Made by a program: the position numbers and the translations under genes. DNA of 64,000 bases, taken from NCBI GenBank assembly GCA_002010065.2, contig MTMD02000015.1:33768-97767 (forward strand), written 5' to 3'. This document shows, one piece after another, positions 36,872 to 45,417 of this stretch. Position 1 is the stretch's first letter; the number at the start of each line of letters is the position of its first letter. The stretch comes from Candidatus Pyrohabitans jungbluthii (GTDB taxonomy: Archaea; Hydrothermarchaeota; Hydrothermarchaeia; Hydrothermarchaeales; BMS3B). Under the pieces are notes generated by a model. It had not been told where the DNA came from, searched no databases, and saw only the letters and a list, made by a program, of their open reading frames with translations.

Positions 36872-37935
36872 CGCTGAGCGTTGCTGACAAGAAGATACTT
36901 ATCCAGAGCAAGGGGCTGAGAATCCCCTGGGAAGTGGAAAAAGAGCTAGCACAGCGCTTCGCGGGCGTTGAGAGCGACTATCCCAGCTTCTTCCTCGAGG
37001 GCAGCACACCTGTGGGTCTGCTCAACGGCTTCTACACTGAAGCCTCGCCCTTTGAGCTTCGCAGGCATTGCAAGGGGTATGCGATTTTTTGCGACGACGA
37101 ACCCTTCGCAGAGGTGAGCTTTCTACCTCGCACCCCCTTCCTCGACAGGCGCACCTCTCGAGGCATAGCAATGAGGCGCATTGTTAAGATGGTTGCCCCC
37201 GGGTTTCCGATAATCTACCTTAACACGGGATGCATGTACTGGGGGGAGAAGCAGTGCAAGTTCTGCGTGGTGGGGCACATAGACACAGAGAAGTTTAAGA
37301 ACCCAGAGGATGTGGCTGAAACCGTCGAAGCTGGAGTCAAAGACGGTGGTATAAAAACCCACGTGGCGCTCACCAGTGGGGCTTTGCCCAAGGATAAGGC
37401 GATTGACCTGCTCGCAGCCACTGTAAAGGCGATTAAAGAGCGCGTAGATATACCGGTTTCCGTTAATCTTGAGCCTCCAAGGGATTTGGGCAAGCTTGAG
37501 ATGCTTGCTGATGCTGACTCTATATACCTGAACATGGAAGTCTACGACCCTGCCGCAAGGAAGCGCTTTCTCCCGGGCAAGAGCGAATTCTCGCCTGAGT
37601 ACTACTTCAGAGCCTTTAAAGCATGCCTCGATATATTCGAGGAGAACCAGGTATGCTCTGTGCTGCTCGCTGGCCTAGAGAGCGACGAGAGCTATCTGCG
37701 CGGCGTTGAAGCCCTCGCCGAGCGTGGCGTGCTCCCCGTAACCACGCCCTTCTACCCAGCGCTCCTCTCAAAGCTAGCGGACGAGAAGCCGCCCTCCGCC
37801 GAGAGGATGCGCCGCATATACGAGCGCAGCGTGGAGATAATCCGCGCCTATGGTTTGGACCCCTTCAAGACAAAAGCAGGTTTTATGCGCGGCGGCGCAA
37901 TCTTCGCCCTCAAGGAGGTTTGGAAGGAGATGTAA
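36868..37935 (+). CDS. Radical SAM protein with atypical CX7CX2C motif, copy 2
   Basis: 355 residues. Likely cluster cysteines C122, C130 and C133 in GCMYWGEKQCKFCVVG. Blocks shared with the protein at 33808 include AIKERVDIPV, LEPPRDLGKLEML, ENQVCSVLLAGLESDES and GVEALAERGVLP. It lacks the C-terminal cysteine cluster of its paralog. Conserved spacing of the cysteines (x7-8, x2) in both copies argues against chance. Last gene of the operon (4-nt overlap with the TPR gene); the substrate is unknown. Confidence 0.75.
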   Translation: MTLSVADKKILIQSKGLRIPWEVEKELAQRFAGVESDYPSFFLEGSTPVGLLNGFYTEASPFELRRHCKGYAIFCDDEPFAEVSFLPRTPFLDRRTSRGIAMRRIVKMVAPGFPIIYLNTGCMYWGEKQCKFCVVGHIDTEKFKNPEDVAETVEAGVKDGGIKTHVALTSGALPKDKAIDLLAATVKAIKERVDIPVSVNLEPPRDLGKLEMLADADSIYLNMEVYDPAARKRFLPGKSEFSPEYYFRAFKACLDIFEENQVCSVLLAGLESDESYLRGVEALAERGVLPVTTPFYPALLSKLADEKPPSAERMRRIYERSVEIIRAYGLDPFKTKAGFMRGGAIFALKEVWKEM

Positions 37936-38053
37936 AAGGGCTATCCAAATTATCCTTATTATCCTTAATATATATGACCAGCCAGAACATTTCAATGATG
38001 CTGCTATATAGGCCTACCAAACCCAAAATCTCCCGCAAGTCTAGTTTCCTCAT
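37910..38053 (-). CDS. Possible small membrane peptide
   Basis: 47 residues from ATG 38053: MRKLDLREILGLVGLYSS, a hydrophobic stretch SSIIEMFWLVIYI, then a charged tail. There is no ribosome-binding sequence and it overlaps the end of the opposite radical SAM gene. The plus strand of this spacer otherwise holds TATA-like AT-rich runs and ATTATCC direct repeats. Low confidence. Confidence 0.3.
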   Translation of the reverse strand: MRKLDLREILGLVGLYSSIIEMFWLVIYIKDNKDNLDSPFTSPSKPP

Positions 38054-38173
38054 TATTATGTGATATGAGGGTACTAAATTATTCAGTAATACCCCAAACA
38101 ATACAAGGGGAGCGATAAACTATATATATGCAGAATTTTTAAGGAGATAATTACCAATCCCGGAGACCAGATT

Positions 38174-39355
38174 ATGGCGTACAGAACTGAGAGTGGTGCG
38201 GAGGATATTGTAAGCCGTCTTGAGGCATTGCGCAAGCGTGCACCACCACGAGAGGAAGGAGCTCCTGCTGCACCTTCACCCCCTCCTGACGATAGAAGGA
38301 GAAAAATCTACAGGATTGTGGGTATTGCTGTTATAATAATCATAATTTTTGGTCTCTTTTTTGCAGGTTATAAGCTTATAATAAAACCTATAGAGGAGGA
38401 GGCAAAGTTAGCGGAGGAGAAGGCGATAAAGGCTCGGGAAGCCCTGGTTCAGGCAAAGAATCAGAAGATTGCAGAGATTGAGCAGGCTTTTTCAGGTCTT
38501 CCTACTAAATATGCCACTGAGAAAGATGAACTTATCGCCCAGGTAAAGGCTGCAAAAAACATGGGGGAGCTTAATGCTGTCGACATTAGGGGAGCGGCGA
38601 ACCGCGCCTGGCGCGCTTATCTCAGCGATGAGGCGGCAGCGAAGAAAGAGGTATTTGGCGAGGATAGAATGCTCATGACGGCAGGTAATCAAACCTATAA
38701 AGGCTACTCCAAGATAATCTCAGCCATATCAAGCCTAGACTTCACCCTCCTCAAGGGGGCAGTTATTGAGCAGATGCGCACAATATTCGTCCCCGTAAGG
38801 CTACCAAGAGACCAGGCTGCGGGTGGTTTCATTATGCCCGGCGACTTTGTGAACATCTACTACAAAAACAAGACTGAGGCTGTGGAGATAGTAACAGATG
38901 CACAGGTGATTGCGATACTCAGGGCCACTGCTTCTATAAGTCTCAGCGAGAAGGAAAACAAGATTATCTCAGGACAGGGAGGCGAGGCAAAGGGTGAAGG
39001 CACAATCTCCACAGGCGGCGTTAGTTCACTTACGGGGCCGATAAGTATAGGCGTGAGGCAAAGCAGCTCCAGCACCACATACACCGTAGATTTGAAAGAG
39101 GTGCAGAAAGCTGCGGCTGCGAACAAGATTGACCCTACCTATATCGAGGAGGTTCTACGCAACTATGGAATAAAGCTAAGCAGACTTGAGATAGAGAGCC
39201 AGGTGGGAGATTTTGACGAGGAGTATTTGATCCTCCTGGAGATGAGGGAAGAAGAAGCAAAGGCTCTTATTTCCAAGTCTCTCTCCGATAAAGAGAGGGC
39301 AAACCTCCAGATGGTGCTCTCCAAACCTTCACCCTGGATGGCACAGGAGAGGTGA
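38174..39355 (+). CDS. DUF515-type membrane protein
   Basis: 393 residues: proline-rich cytoplasmic start (about 1-42), one membrane helix (about 47-68, IVGIAVIIIIIFGLFFAGY), a coiled-coil stretch, then an outside domain with FVPVRLPRDQAAGGFIMPGDFVNIYYK that resembles a SAF/CpaB-like fold. The DUF515 family is known from methanogens and unstudied; a link to pilus or surface-structure assembly is inferred from the CpaB-like segment. A TATA box (ACTATATATATGC, about 38119-38131) precedes it. Forms a pair with the secreted protein that follows. Confidence 0.7.
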   Translation: MAYRTESGAEDIVSRLEALRKRAPPREEGAPAAPSPPPDDRRRKIYRIVGIAVIIIIIFGLFFAGYKLIIKPIEEEAKLAEEKAIKAREALVQAKNQKIAEIEQAFSGLPTKYATEKDELIAQVKAAKNMGELNAVDIRGAANRAWRAYLSDEAAAKKEVFGEDRMLMTAGNQTYKGYSKIISAISSLDFTLLKGAVIEQMRTIFVPVRLPRDQAAGGFIMPGDFVNIYYKNKTEAVEIVTDAQVIAILRATASISLSEKENKIISGQGGEAKGEGTISTGGVSSLTGPISIGVRQSSSSTTYTVDLKEVQKAAAANKIDPTYIEEVLRNYGIKLSRLEIESQVGDFDEEYLILLEMREEEAKALISKSLSDKERANLQMVLSKPSPWMAQER

Positions 39356-39360
39356 TAGCG

Positions 39361-40296
39361 ATGCGAGTCCTCGCTATCATCGCTGTCATTTTTTTTCTCA
39401 GCCTCTCGCTGGTGCATGCCGAAGATCTGGGTCTAAGCTTGGTTGAGTACGGGTATATTACACCTTCAGAGGTGACCACCTACATAGAGGCAACAATAGA
39501 AAACCGTGGATTTTACCGGGTATTCGTTGCCCTGCCGAAGAGCTGGGAGCTGGACATGAGCGAGTACAACGTTAAATCCTATGCGGTGAGGGAGTATGGA
39601 CTCTGGAGGATTTATGGAGAGGGTAAAAACTCCATGCTCTCCCAAGGAAAGGTATACACCACAAAGGGCTTAATGCCGAAGAGTTCGGTTACCATCACAA
39701 CCAGTGAGGGTACCTACACCGGCTGGTATCTGAAGCCAAATGAGGGTCTCAAGATTAAGGTGAAAACAAAACCGATACCCAGCGAGGGTGTGGTCGACCC
39801 TCTGAAAATCGAGAAGCTCTATCCTGGCATAGTGGTACTGAAGTGGTATGAGGAGTTTGAACTTAAGCTTCCTGCTGGCAGCTACGGATGGGTTCGCGCG
39901 CCCTGGGTGGTGAGAGGCGCTACGCTAACAGAAGCATCTCCAGCACCCTATGGCGAGGCGTCAAAGACCATCATAACGGGTAAGAGTTTTGTTGGTGTTG
40001 AGGGACCTCGCGATGAGTATCTTGAGGTGAGCGTTGACGTGCCCCGCTGGGACGAGTGGCTACCACTGAGGAATCCCTTAGCTTATGCACTGATTTCAAA
40101 GCCTCTTGCAAGGACCAACCTGGAATTTATGGAGGTTGAACCCCTCGACTATGTACGCCCTGTTTGGGACACTCAGAAGCACAGGACAAGCGTAATCTAC
40201 TATGCATACGAGTGGGAGCGGGAGAAGGAGATAAAGGGCATCACATTTTTCAGGGATGATATGAAGGAAATCCCGTCCTGGATGGAGCTGTTTTAG
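39361..40296 (+). CDS. Secreted protein, unknown function
   Basis: 311 residues with a signal peptide (about 1-21, MRVLAIIAVIFFLSLSLVHA) and no later membrane helix; the rest is rich in beta strands and tryptophan. ATG 39361 is preceded by GGAGAGGTGAT; an in-frame GTG at 39352 would overlap the DUF515 gene. The near-overlap with that gene suggests that the two proteins act together outside the membrane. No family recognised. Confidence 0.65.
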   Translation: MRVLAIIAVIFFLSLSLVHAEDLGLSLVEYGYITPSEVTTYIEATIENRGFYRVFVALPKSWELDMSEYNVKSYAVREYGLWRIYGEGKNSMLSQGKVYTTKGLMPKSSVTITTSEGTYTGWYLKPNEGLKIKVKTKPIPSEGVVDPLKIEKLYPGIVVLKWYEEFELKLPAGSYGWVRAPWVVRGATLTEASPAPYGEASKTIITGKSFVGVEGPRDEYLEVSVDVPRWDEWLPLRNPLAYALISKPLARTNLEFMEVEPLDYVRPVWDTQKHRTSVIYYAYEWEREKEIKGITFFRDDMKEIPSWMELF

Positions 40297-40304
40297 GTGT
40301 AGCT

Positions 40305-40652
40305 ATGCGTGAGCCCACTCCGCGCGAGGTGTGCGCATTTGAGGCAGGAATCAAGCTGGGGGCGCTTTTTCATCAGTTTATTGGCACGCCTGTGAGCGAG
40401 GCTTCTAAGGCGAGTTTGGAGGAGGCGATTCGCAGGGCGGTGATGAACCAGCCTTACGTAAAGAGGGTAGAGGTGAGAATAAGGAGCGACGTTCTGAAGC
40501 GAGCCTCCAAGAACACCTTTGGATATGCTTCCCTTTCCCCAGAGATGCTGGAGGCAAGCGTCTGGATAGAATACGGTGGGGCAACCTGCCGTGGCAGGCT
40601 GGCTTACGACGTGGAGAAAAGATATCCGCTAATGACACTGGAGTTTGAGTAG
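40305..40652 (+). CDS. mptD: Archaeal dihydroneopterin aldolase MptD
   Basis: 115 residues. The start FEAGIKLGALFHQFIGTPVSEAS and later TFGYASLSPEMLEASVWIEYGG are the conserved segments of the MptD family, which splits 7,8-dihydroneopterin to the 6-hydroxymethyl form on the way to methanopterin-type C1 carriers. That pathway fits an archaeon using tetrahydromethanopterin. It follows the secreted protein by 8 nt without functional relation. Confidence 0.85.
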   Translation: MREPTPREVCAFEAGIKLGALFHQFIGTPVSEASKASLEEAIRRAVMNQPYVKRVEVRIRSDVLKRASKNTFGYASLSPEMLEASVWIEYGGATCRGRLAYDVEKRYPLMTLEFE

Positions 40653-40702
40653 CACCGAAAGGTAATTATTCCCCCGCTTACATATTTAATAGGGGTGTTG
40701 AG

Positions 40703-40825
40703 ATGTCGAAGTTGGACAAGAGAGGTAAGGAAAGGAAGGGTAGTGAGAAAGTCAAACTCCTGGAGAAGAAGCTCCTGGAGGAGGTGATTGCGGAAGAGGC
40801 AAAGCTGGCATCTCACTCCTCATAG
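40703..40825 (+). CDS. Small charged helical protein, unknown
   Basis: 40 residues from ATG 40703, too short for ordinary gene finding: MSKLDKRGKERKGSEK followed by an amphipathic KLLEKKLLEEVIAEEAKLA helix. GGGGTG precedes the ATG by 6 nt. The stop overlaps the convergent hef gene by 13 nt. Plausible as a real small gene, perhaps a protein-binding helix. Confidence 0.45.
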   Translation: MSKLDKRGKERKGSEKVKLLEKKLLEEVIAEEAKLASHSS

Positions 40826-43038
40826 GGCGAGGTTACCACTCGCCTTATCTCCTCTGCTATTTTTTCTCCAATGCCATGCACGCGCTCAAGCTCCTCTTTG
40901 CTGGCTGTGAATACCCTCTCAACACTTCCGAATTCCTTAAGCAGCCTTCTTGCAAGCTTTGTGTTCACGTTGGGTAAGCCTGCGACTATAAACTCCTGCT
41001 CCTCTCTCAGCGTAGCAACGCGCTTCTCGCCGCGAATCTCCACGTAGCGCTCACCCTCCTGCTGCTCCCTCCTTGCAATCGCCGCAATAAGTGCTGCGCT
41101 CTCCGCCTCGTTAGCTGTGAAGAATATGGGTACCCCGAGGTCTATGGCAATCGCTGCAAGGGCGCCGCGAATCGCCTGAGGCGAGATGTTGCGCTTCGCG
41201 TACAGGGAATCGCCCTCTATTAGCATTAAAGGCTTTGCATAGCTGCGCTTGAGCATCAGCGCCTGCTCAAAGAGCCTGCCATCTATTATGCTCTGCAGAA
41301 AGTCTTCGGTGGTCTTGCGCTCAACGCACACTCGAGAGCTCAGAACGTAGTCTCCCACCTCCAACCTCTTGGGCTTTGAGATTACCCCCAGCGAAAGAAG
41401 CTCACGCACCACATTGGAGGAAAGCTCCCGCGAATCAACGACTATAGTAATGCTGCTCTCAAAGAAGTCATCTAGTGTTGAAGACTTTGGTGAGGTTTCT
41501 TGCACTTGCTTGGCTTTGCTGAACCTGCGCTTGAGGTTGGTGAGTATCTCGCGCATTCTTTTCTCTTTGCGGCGGGCGCTCCAGTAGAAAGCCTCGTCCC
41601 GCGTTTTCTCAGCAATGAGCACTATCACCCTGCCTGCGCTTCTCCTACCAGTGCGCCCGCGGCGTTGAATCGCACGGATTTCGCTGGGTATGGGCTCATA
41701 GAAGATAACGAGGTCAACCTTGGGTATATCTAAGCCTTCCTCAGCCACGCTTGTAGCCACTAATATATTATGCTCGCCGCGGCGAAATTTCTCAAGCACC
41801 TCCAGCTGTTTCCGCTGTGTGAGCCCCTCGTCGTCCCTACTCCTGGAAGCCTGCCCCACAAAGCGCGCCGCGCTCACGTTGGGAAGGCGGTTGAGCTCCT
41901 CCACCAGCTTTTTGACGGTGTCGCGATACTGGGTGAAAATTATTGCGCGCTTTTGCGAGAGGTCTTCCTTTTTTATAATCTCCAGAAGCTTCTCCAGCTT
42001 CGGGTGGTGCATCTCCTCCGCCAAGTTGGCGCACTTGCGGAGGGCACGCAAGAAATCAACGTCATGCAGAAGCTCCTTCGTGGCCTTGGAGCGCGCAGCG
42101 CGCTGAAGACGCATGAAGTAGTGGTTCAGAGTCTCCAGCCCCTGAGTCTCCAGAAGCTCCAGCGCATGGGCAAGGTTTATGCACCCTGCCACGAGGGAGA
42201 GGGCTGCGAAGTGCTCGGGCGTCGCCTCCGTCGCCAAGCTCTGCTGAATCTTCGCCCGAATCTCTAAAAGCTCGCGCTTGCTTATATTTACCTCCGCCGA
42301 CGTTGCAACGCCAAGACGCTTTAGTTCCCTGAGTCTCGTTCTAAGCGCTTTCTCAAGGGAAGCCTTTATCTCCGCAAACTCCGGCGGGAGATTTACACGA
42401 ACCCACTCTACCTTTATACCCTTAATGTATGGGCGCACATCCTCGTCGCTCTCTGTGCGCACTTCAATGTTCTCTATATAGAGGTTCTCTACCACCTCTG
42501 CTATCTTCTCCTCATCTCCTCCCGGCGAGGCGGTCAACGCGAGTATTCGTGGGTGCTTCGCTTGAGTCATATAGCGCTGGGCTATGAAGGCATAGGGATA
42601 ATCCCCCACACTTCTGTGCGCTTCGTCAAACACAATGAGGGAGACTTCCTCAAGCGAATAACGCGAAGAGATGAGGTCGTTCTGCACAACCTGAGGAGTG
42701 GCGCATACAACGCGAGCGCTTTCCCACAGCGACTGCCTCTTTTGAGGCGAGATGCTGCCCGTGAAGGTCACCACCTCATCCTTGGATAGCTTCAGAAACT
42801 TTTTGAAGCTTGCTGCATGCTGTGCCACAAGTGGCTTCGTTGGCGCAAGCATGAGCACCTTGCTTTCAGGATAGCGGCTCAGCCTGTGGGCAGCTAGTAT
42901 TACTGCAATGACCGTCTTACCCAGCGCTGTGGGTGCCACTACCAGTGTATTCGCACGAGTGGCGCTGGCGAGGATTACCTGCTGATAGAGCCTCGCCTCC
43001 ACCGTGCCTTCCTTTATAAGTGGGTGGGAAACAAACAT
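40813..43038 (-). CDS. hef: Hef helicase/XPF-type nuclease
   Basis: 741 residues. The N-terminal SF2 helicase has Walker A VVAPTALGKT, DEAH (IVFDEAHRSVGD) and QRRGRTGRR (motif VI). The C-terminal XPF nuclease has VDSRELSSNVVRELLS, LEVGDYVLS and VERKTTEDF (ERKxxxD type), then tandem helix-hairpin-helix (GLPNVNTKLARRLLKEFGS, VHGIGEKIAEEI). Hef works on stalled replication forks in Euryarchaeota and is the homolog of FANCM. The full-length fusion is typical of that phylum. Confidence 0.95.
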   Translation of the reverse strand: MFVSHPLIKEGTVEARLYQQVILASATRANTLVVAPTALGKTVIAVILAAHRLSRYPESKVLMLAPTKPLVAQHAASFKKFLKLSKDEVVTFTGSISPQKRQSLWESARVVCATPQVVQNDLISSRYSLEEVSLIVFDEAHRSVGDYPYAFIAQRYMTQAKHPRILALTASPGGDEEKIAEVVENLYIENIEVRTESDEDVRPYIKGIKVEWVRVNLPPEFAEIKASLEKALRTRLRELKRLGVATSAEVNISKRELLEIRAKIQQSLATEATPEHFAALSLVAGCINLAHALELLETQGLETLNHYFMRLQRAARSKATKELLHDVDFLRALRKCANLAEEMHHPKLEKLLEIIKKEDLSQKRAIIFTQYRDTVKKLVEELNRLPNVSAARFVGQASRSRDDEGLTQRKQLEVLEKFRRGEHNILVATSVAEEGLDIPKVDLVIFYEPIPSEIRAIQRRGRTGRRSAGRVIVLIAEKTRDEAFYWSARRKEKRMREILTNLKRRFSKAKQVQETSPKSSTLDDFFESSITIVVDSRELSSNVVRELLSLGVISKPKRLEVGDYVLSSRVCVERKTTEDFLQSIIDGRLFEQALMLKRSYAKPLMLIEGDSLYAKRNISPQAIRGALAAIAIDLGVPIFFTANEAESAALIAAIARREQQEGERYVEIRGEKRVATLREEQEFIVAGLPNVNTKLARRLLKEFGSVERVFTASKEELERVHGIGEKIAEEIRRVVTSPYEE

Positions 43039-43133
43039 TTTCTTTTAAAAGCTCTCAGCGGAAGTATTAAATATTTTGGGGAGCACAGGAAAAGTGTACC
43101 ATATGTACCATAATATTTTAAGGGGTTAAGGAA

Positions 43134-43307
43134 GTGAAAAGGGAAGAGCTTGGACTGGTGCTCATAATCCTCGGAGTTGCAGTTTGGCCTATAGCTGTGG
43201 TGTTCCACATAGCAGTACGCACCGCATTGGTTCTCCATTTAAGCTTTATAATCCCGGGAGTCCTCCTCAGAGGAAGCAGGCTCCTGACAAAGCTCAGGAG
43301 AAAGTAA
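43134..43307 (+). CDS. Small two-helix membrane protein, unknown
   Basis: 57 residues from GTG 43134. Two hydrophobic segments (GLVLIILGVAVWPIAVVFHI and LVLHLSFIIPGVLLR) separated by a short loop, ending in a basic tail KLRRK. A TATA box (ATAATATTTTAAG, about 43109-43121) lies just upstream and a repeated GTACCATA (43096-43112) precedes it, possibly an operator. The reading frame is shorter than common cut-offs. It stands 47 nt before the L21e gene. Confidence 0.55.
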   Translation: MKREELGLVLIILGVAVWPIAVVFHIAVRTALVLHLSFIIPGVLLRGSRLLTKLRRK

Positions 43308-43354
43308 TATATAGAGGATGCCCCAAAAAGTAGCTTGTTCCAGGTGAGTCGGCA

Positions 43355-43648
43355 ATGGAAAAGTCAAAAGGATTCTGGACAAAGCATACGCGGAAGGTCA
43401 GGAAGTCTGTTAGGGAGCGCGGTCTCGTGCCCCTGACGAGGATGCTTCAGCAGTTCTCACCCGGCGATAGGGTGCATATAAAGATTGAGCCTTCAATTCA
43501 GAAGGGCATGCCCCACCCGCGCTTCCATGGCTACACCGGCGTTGTTAAAGGCAGGCGAGGCAGGGCGTACATCGTCGAGGTAAGAGATGGCAATGCAATA
43601 AAGCAGATAATCGCACTACCTGTGCATTTAGAGGCGCAGAAGCAATGA
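43355..43648 (+). CDS. Ribosomal protein L21e
   Basis: 97 residues: KGFWTKHTRKVRKSVRERG, VPLTRMLQQFSPGDRVHIKI and HGYTGVVKGRRGRAYIVEV match archaeal L21e, a large-subunit protein with an SH3-like barrel. It opens the archaeal cluster L21e-rpoF-DUF655-ksgA-hemK and overlaps rpoF by 4 nt. Confidence 0.96.
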   Translation: MEKSKGFWTKHTRKVRKSVRERGLVPLTRMLQQFSPGDRVHIKIEPSIQKGMPHPRFHGYTGVVKGRRGRAYIVEVRDGNAIKQIIALPVHLEAQKQ

Positions 43649-43992
43649 GCGGAAGAGGTATTATTGAGGTTAAGCCAATAACCATGTATGAAGCCAGGGC
43701 TATTCTGGAGAAGGAACTGGAGGAGAGCGAGGAGCCCCTGTACGAGCAGAAGATCTGCCTAGACTACCTCAACAAGTTTGCAAAGCTCTCGCCTGAGGAA
43801 GGGCGCAAGATAGTGGAGGAAATTCTAAAGGTAAGTGACAAGATCCGTCCTGAGATAGCAGTGAAAATCGCTGACCTCCTGCCTCGGGACGAGGAGGACG
43901 TGCGCGCTATTTTTGCCAAGGAGAGGGCGATTCTTGACAAGAGTGAGATAGCAAAGATAATTGAGATATGCGCACCTTACATAAAGGACTGA
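43645..43992 (+). CDS. rpoF: RNA polymerase subunit Rpo4 (F/Rpb4)
   Basis: 115 residues. ITMYEARAILEKELEE, LDYLNKFAKLSPEEGRKIVEEIL and IAKIIEICAPYIKD match archaeal Rpb4, which with Rpo7 forms the stalk of RNA polymerase and aids initiation. Typical partner of L21e; overlaps it by 4 nt. Confidence 0.93.
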   Translation: MSGRGIIEVKPITMYEARAILEKELEESEEPLYEQKICLDYLNKFAKLSPEEGRKIVEEILKVSDKIRPEIAVKIADLLPRDEEDVRAIFAKERAILDKSEIAKIIEICAPYIKD

Positions 43993-44005
43993 GGGAGGCG
44001 CGGCG

Positions 44006-44593
44006 GTGGGGATGGAAGAGTACGTTTATGTTCTTGATTACTTACCTCATGGAAGACCAGAGGATGAGCGTCCAATATACAAGAAAGAGCCCCTTGTCCT
44101 TGCTATAGGCGAGAAGTACCTATCCCTTCTTGAACTCGTTCCAAAGCGCGGGGTGGAGTTAAAGCCGCATGAGCGGGTTTACATCGGCAAGAAGGAGAGG
44201 GACAAGATAGACTACATCAAGCGCAGGATAAGCTATGAGGAACTCAGCTCAGCGGCAAAAGCGGAGCTCCCTTACGTGCTGGAGAAGCTCGTGAAGAAAG
44301 ATGAGAAGCGCTACGTGGAGTTCTTCAACAAGGCTGCACCGCTAACCACGCGCTTGCACATGCTGGAGCTTCTCCCGGGCATAGGGAAAAAGCTGATGTG
44401 GGAGATTCTGGAAGAGCGAAGGAAGAAGCCCTTTGAGAGCTTTGAGGACATCTCGAAGCGGATTAAGGCTATCTCTGATCCGGTCAAGCTCATAGTAAAT
44501 CGCATAATTACAGAGCTTTCCGAAGAGGATGTGAAGCACGGGAAGCGCAAGTACAGGATATTCGTCTCGCCGTGGCAGAGGCGGGAGAGGTGA
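44006..44593 (+). CDS. DUF655 nucleic-acid-binding protein
   Basis: 195 residues. The N-terminal half is a beta domain (YVYVLDYLPHGRPEDERPIYKK, the family opening), the C-terminal half a helix-hairpin-helix (MLELLPGIGKKLMWEILEERR). The family is archaeal, nearly always between rpoF and ksgA, with RNA binding inferred. Start GTG 44006 or ATG 44012; both lie behind GGGAGG. Confidence 0.88.
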   Translation: MGMEEYVYVLDYLPHGRPEDERPIYKKEPLVLAIGEKYLSLLELVPKRGVELKPHERVYIGKKERDKIDYIKRRISYEELSSAAKAELPYVLEKLVKKDEKRYVEFFNKAAPLTTRLHMLELLPGIGKKLMWEILEERRKKPFESFEDISKRIKAISDPVKLIVNRIITELSEEDVKHGKRKYRIFVSPWQRRER

Positions 44594-45417
44594 GTCTTCT
44601 CGAAGAGACAAAGCTGATTTTGCAGAGGTATGGAATTAAGCCAAAGAAAAGGCTGGGGCAGCACTTTTTGATAAGCGAACCCGTGATAAAGCGTGAGGTT
44701 GAGCATGCTGAGCTTTCGAGAGATGAGACGGTTCTTGAGATAGGCGCTGGGATAGGCAACCTCACCAAGTACCTTTTAAGCGAGGGGTGTGAGGTAATTG
44801 CGATAGAGCGCGATCCCCTCTTAGCCAGAGTGCTGCGGGAGCGATTTCCCAGAGCAAAGCTTCGGGTAATCTGCGGCGATGCCACCAAAGTTGAGCTTCC
44901 GCAATTCGACAAGGTCGTCGCCAATCTGCCTTTTGCCATCTCCTCGCCCATAACCTTCAGGCTTCTGAGGCATAGATTCAGGAAGGCGGTGCTGATTTAC
45001 CAGAAGGAGTTTGCCCAGCGCCTGATAGCCAAGCCTGGTACAAGGGCATACTCGCGAGTGAGCGTCGCCTGCTACTACTTCGCCGAGGCGAAGCTGCTGG
45101 AGCGCATCCCCCGAGGAGCCTTCTACCCGCCGCCAGAGGTGGACGCCGCACTGGTGGAGCTGACTCCACGAAGGGAGCGCATGCACGTGGATGAGGACTT
45201 CTTTCTGCGCTTTCTGGCGGCGCTCTTCCCATATAAGCGAAAAACGCTAAAGCGTGCGCTTGCCCTTGCGGCGAAGAGGCTTTTTGGCGAAGAGGTGGAG
45301 CCTGCGAGCGTCGCCGGGGAGGAGCTTCTTGAAAGGCGAGTGTTCCAGCTTACCCCGGAAGAGCTCGCACAGGTTAGCGAGGCACTGCGAAGATGGAGTA
45401 CAGAGGGGTTAAAATAA
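44590..45417 (+). CDS. ksgA: 16S rRNA dimethyladenosine transferase (KsgA/Dim1)
   Basis: 275 residues from GTG 44590, which overlaps the previous stop (GTGA). KKRLGQHFLISEPVIK, TVLEIGAGIGNLTKYLL, VIAIERDP, NLPFAISSPI and FYPPPEVDAALVEL are conserved KsgA/Dim1 motifs. It dimethylates two adjacent adenosines in helix 45 of 16S rRNA. Fits the conserved cluster; overlaps the HemK-like gene by 25 nt. Confidence 0.94.
   Translation: MSLLEETKLILQRYGIKPKKRLGQHFLISEPVIKREVEHAELSRDETVLEIGAGIGNLTKYLLSEGCEVIAIERDPLLARVLRERFPRAKLRVICGDATKVELPQFDKVVANLPFAISSPITFRLLRHRFRKAVLIYQKEFAQRLIAKPGTRAYSRVSVACYYFAEAKLLERIPRGAFYPPPEVDAALVELTPRRERMHVDEDFFLRFLAALFPYKRKTLKRALALAAKRLFGEEVEPASVAGEELLERRVFQLTPEELAQVSEALRRWSTEGLK

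Noticed and set aside
31370..37935. A true PQQ synthesis cluster
   Set aside because: No PqqB or PqqC, the peptide lacks the Glu-x3-Tyr core of PqqA, and the extra radical SAM enzymes are of other types.
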